Source: a bacterium HR12 (GTDB lineage Bacteria; Actinomycetota; UBA4738; HRBIN12). From it: a stretch of 7,002 nt of DNA. The position numbers were made by a program, and so were the translations under genes. This document shows, one piece after another, positions 5,971-7,002 of this stretch (position 1 is its first letter; each line of letters begins with the position of its first letter). The stretch lies in assembly GCA_002898915.1 (NCBI GenBank), contig BEHO01000056.1, positions 1-7,002 on the forward strand, read 5' to 3'. Below the pieces are notes generated by a model. That model worked only from the letters and a program-made list of their open reading frames with translations, was not told the origin of the DNA and searched no databases.

Positions 5971-7002
5971 ACCGGGTGGGGCGCCGCCGCGGCTGGTCGT
6001 TCCGGATGACGCGGACGCGCGCGGTGCTCATCGCGCTCGCCCTCGTGGGCCTCGGGGTGGCCCTGTACCGCCTGGCCTTCGGCCTCGGGGCGGCCACGAA
6101 CCTCAGCGACCGCTGGCCGTGGGGCCTCTGGGTCTGGTGGGACGTGATGACCGGGGTGGCGCTGGCCGGGGGCGGGTACTCGACCGCCCTCATGGTGCAC
6201 GTCCTCGGTCGCGAGCGCTGGAGGCCGGTCGAGCGCGCCGCCTTCCTGACCTCGCTCATCGGCTACCTCCTGGTCTGCGTCGGCCTGATCGTGGACCTCG
6301 GTCGTTGGATCAACGTCTGGCGGGTCGCCCTCATCTGGCAGCTGAACCCGCACTCGGTGATGTTCGAGCTCGTGTGGTGCGTGACCGGTTACACGTTCGT
6401 GCAGCTCGTCGAGTTCCTGTACATCTTCGTGGAGCGCGTGCGTGCTCCGAGGCTCTCGAGGGTGCTGTCGCGGATCTACTCACCGGTGCTCATCGTGGGC
6501 ATCACGCTGCCGCTCCTGCACCAGTCGGCGCTCGGGTCGCTGTACCTGATCGCGAAGGGACGACTCGACCCGCTCTGGTGGTCGATGCTCCTGCCGCTGT
6601 TCTTCCTGACGTCGTCCTTCTTCGTAGGTCCGGCGATGGTGACGGTCGAGAGCTTCCTGTCGGCTCGGTCCCATGGACGTCGTCCGCCGATCCCCATCCT
6701 CGGCGAGATGGTCCGGGTCTCGGGCGCCCTGATGCTGATCTACGCGGCGGCGAAGATCGCCGACCTCGGGTACCGGGGCGTGCTCGGCCGCCTGCTCGAC
6801 GGCTCGACGGCGAGCGCGCTGTTCGTCATCGAGCTCGGCGTGTGCGTCGTGGTTCCGGCGCTCGTCTTCCTGTCCCGGGACGTCGTTCAGCGGCCGCGCG
6901 TGCTCGCCGGCGCGGCCTCGCTGGCGGTGCTCGGCGTCGCCCTGAACCGGGCCAACGTCGTCTTCACGGGGATGGCGGCCGCCGCCGGCGGCGCCACGTA
7001 CC
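5967..7002 (+). CDS. hybB: HybB/NrfD-family integral membrane subunit, C-terminus missing (runs off right edge)
   Basis: The frame is open from the ATG at 5967 to the window end (345 codons plus one base). The translation is a multi-spanning membrane protein with about nine hydrophobic segments, near residues 17-38, 58-80, 93-113, 130-155, 172-192, 205-225, 246-266, 283-303 and 311-327. HybB signatures include NLSDRWPWGLWVWWDV (45-60), GLIVDLGRW (106-114), NPHSVMFELVWC (127-138), LPLLHQSALGSLYLIA (181-196) and LNRANVVFTGM (326-336). E. coli HybB has about 390 residues, so only a short C-terminal piece should be missing. From family knowledge, HybB exchanges electrons with the menaquinone/ubiquinone pool and is implicated in coupling to the proton gradient; NrfD-type proteins usually bind no haem. 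The GGGAGGAGG at 5951-5959 serves as Shine-Dalgarno, and the start overlaps the stop of the HybA-like gene, implying translational coupling. Further genes of this operon probably lie beyond the window. Confidence 0.88.
   Translation, partial: MNRVGRRRGWSFRMTRTRAVLIALALVGLGVALYRLAFGLGAATNLSDRWPWGLWVWWDVMTGVALAGGGYSTALMVHVLGRERWRPVERAAFLTSLIGYLLVCVGLIVDLGRWINVWRVALIWQLNPHSVMFELVWCVTGYTFVQLVEFLYIFVERVRAPRLSRVLSRIYSPVLIVGITLPLLHQSALGSLYLIAKGRLDPLWWSMLLPLFFLTSSFFVGPAMVTVESFLSARSHGRRPPIPILGEMVRVSGALMLIYAAAKIADLGYRGVLGRLLDGSTASALFVIELGVCVVVPALVFLSRDVVQRPRVLAGAASLAVLGVALNRANVVFTGMAAAAGGATY

Noticed and set aside
5478..6353. Minus-strand open frame (291 codons) opposite the HybA-like/HybB genes
   Set aside because: It spans two well-supported plus-strand genes and its translation shows no family motif. 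It is a GC-driven shadow.

Overview
The window comes from a very GC-rich bacterium (by eye about 70% G+C, with codons ending mostly in G or C). Actinobacteriota or another high-GC lineage would fit. The sequence alone does not fix the phylum, and no rRNA or other marker is present. Genes are tightly packed, with frequent GTG starts and 4-base stop/start overlaps.

Layout. (1) Positions 1-205, minus strand: the first 68 codons of a nicotinate phosphoribosyltransferase (NAD salvage), running off the left edge. (2) Positions 206-332: a divergent intergenic region. It holds a possible leaderless promoter for the minus-strand gene, a cluster of short inverted repeats, and the Shine-Dalgarno site of the plus-strand operon. 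(3) Positions 333-4849, plus strand: a complete five-gene operon, hydB-hydG-hydD-hydA plus a hydrogenase maturation protease. It encodes a cytosolic group 3b [NiFe] hydrogenase (NAD(P)-linked 'sulfhydrogenase' type) in the beta-gamma-delta-alpha order known from Pyrococcus furiosus. Every internal junction is a 4-base overlap (GTGA or ATGA). (4) Positions 4850-4965: a 116-base gap with a strong terminator-like hairpin. (5) Positions 4966-7002, plus strand: a HybA-like Tat-exported, membrane-anchored protein with sixteen cluster-type cysteines (four [4Fe-4S]), overlapping by 4 bases a HybB/NrfD-family membrane quinone-interacting subunit that runs off the right edge.

How the genes work together. 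HydA (NiFe site) and HydD (three Fe-S clusters) oxidise or produce H2. HydB (two ferredoxin-type clusters) and HydG (FAD, NAD(P) and 2Fe-2S) carry electrons to or from NAD(P). The protease should remove the short C-terminal tail of HydA after Ni insertion. The HybA/HybB pair normally links a periplasmic enzyme to the quinone pool, so it sits on the other side of the membrane from the hydrogenase encoded next to it. Either its catalytic partner lies beyond position 7002, or this is an unusual pairing. That question, plus the divergent NAD-salvage gene beside an NAD(P)-reducing hydrogenase, are the two points most worth following. I found no mobile element, CRISPR array, tRNA or rRNA, and no stretch over 300 bases without a gene.
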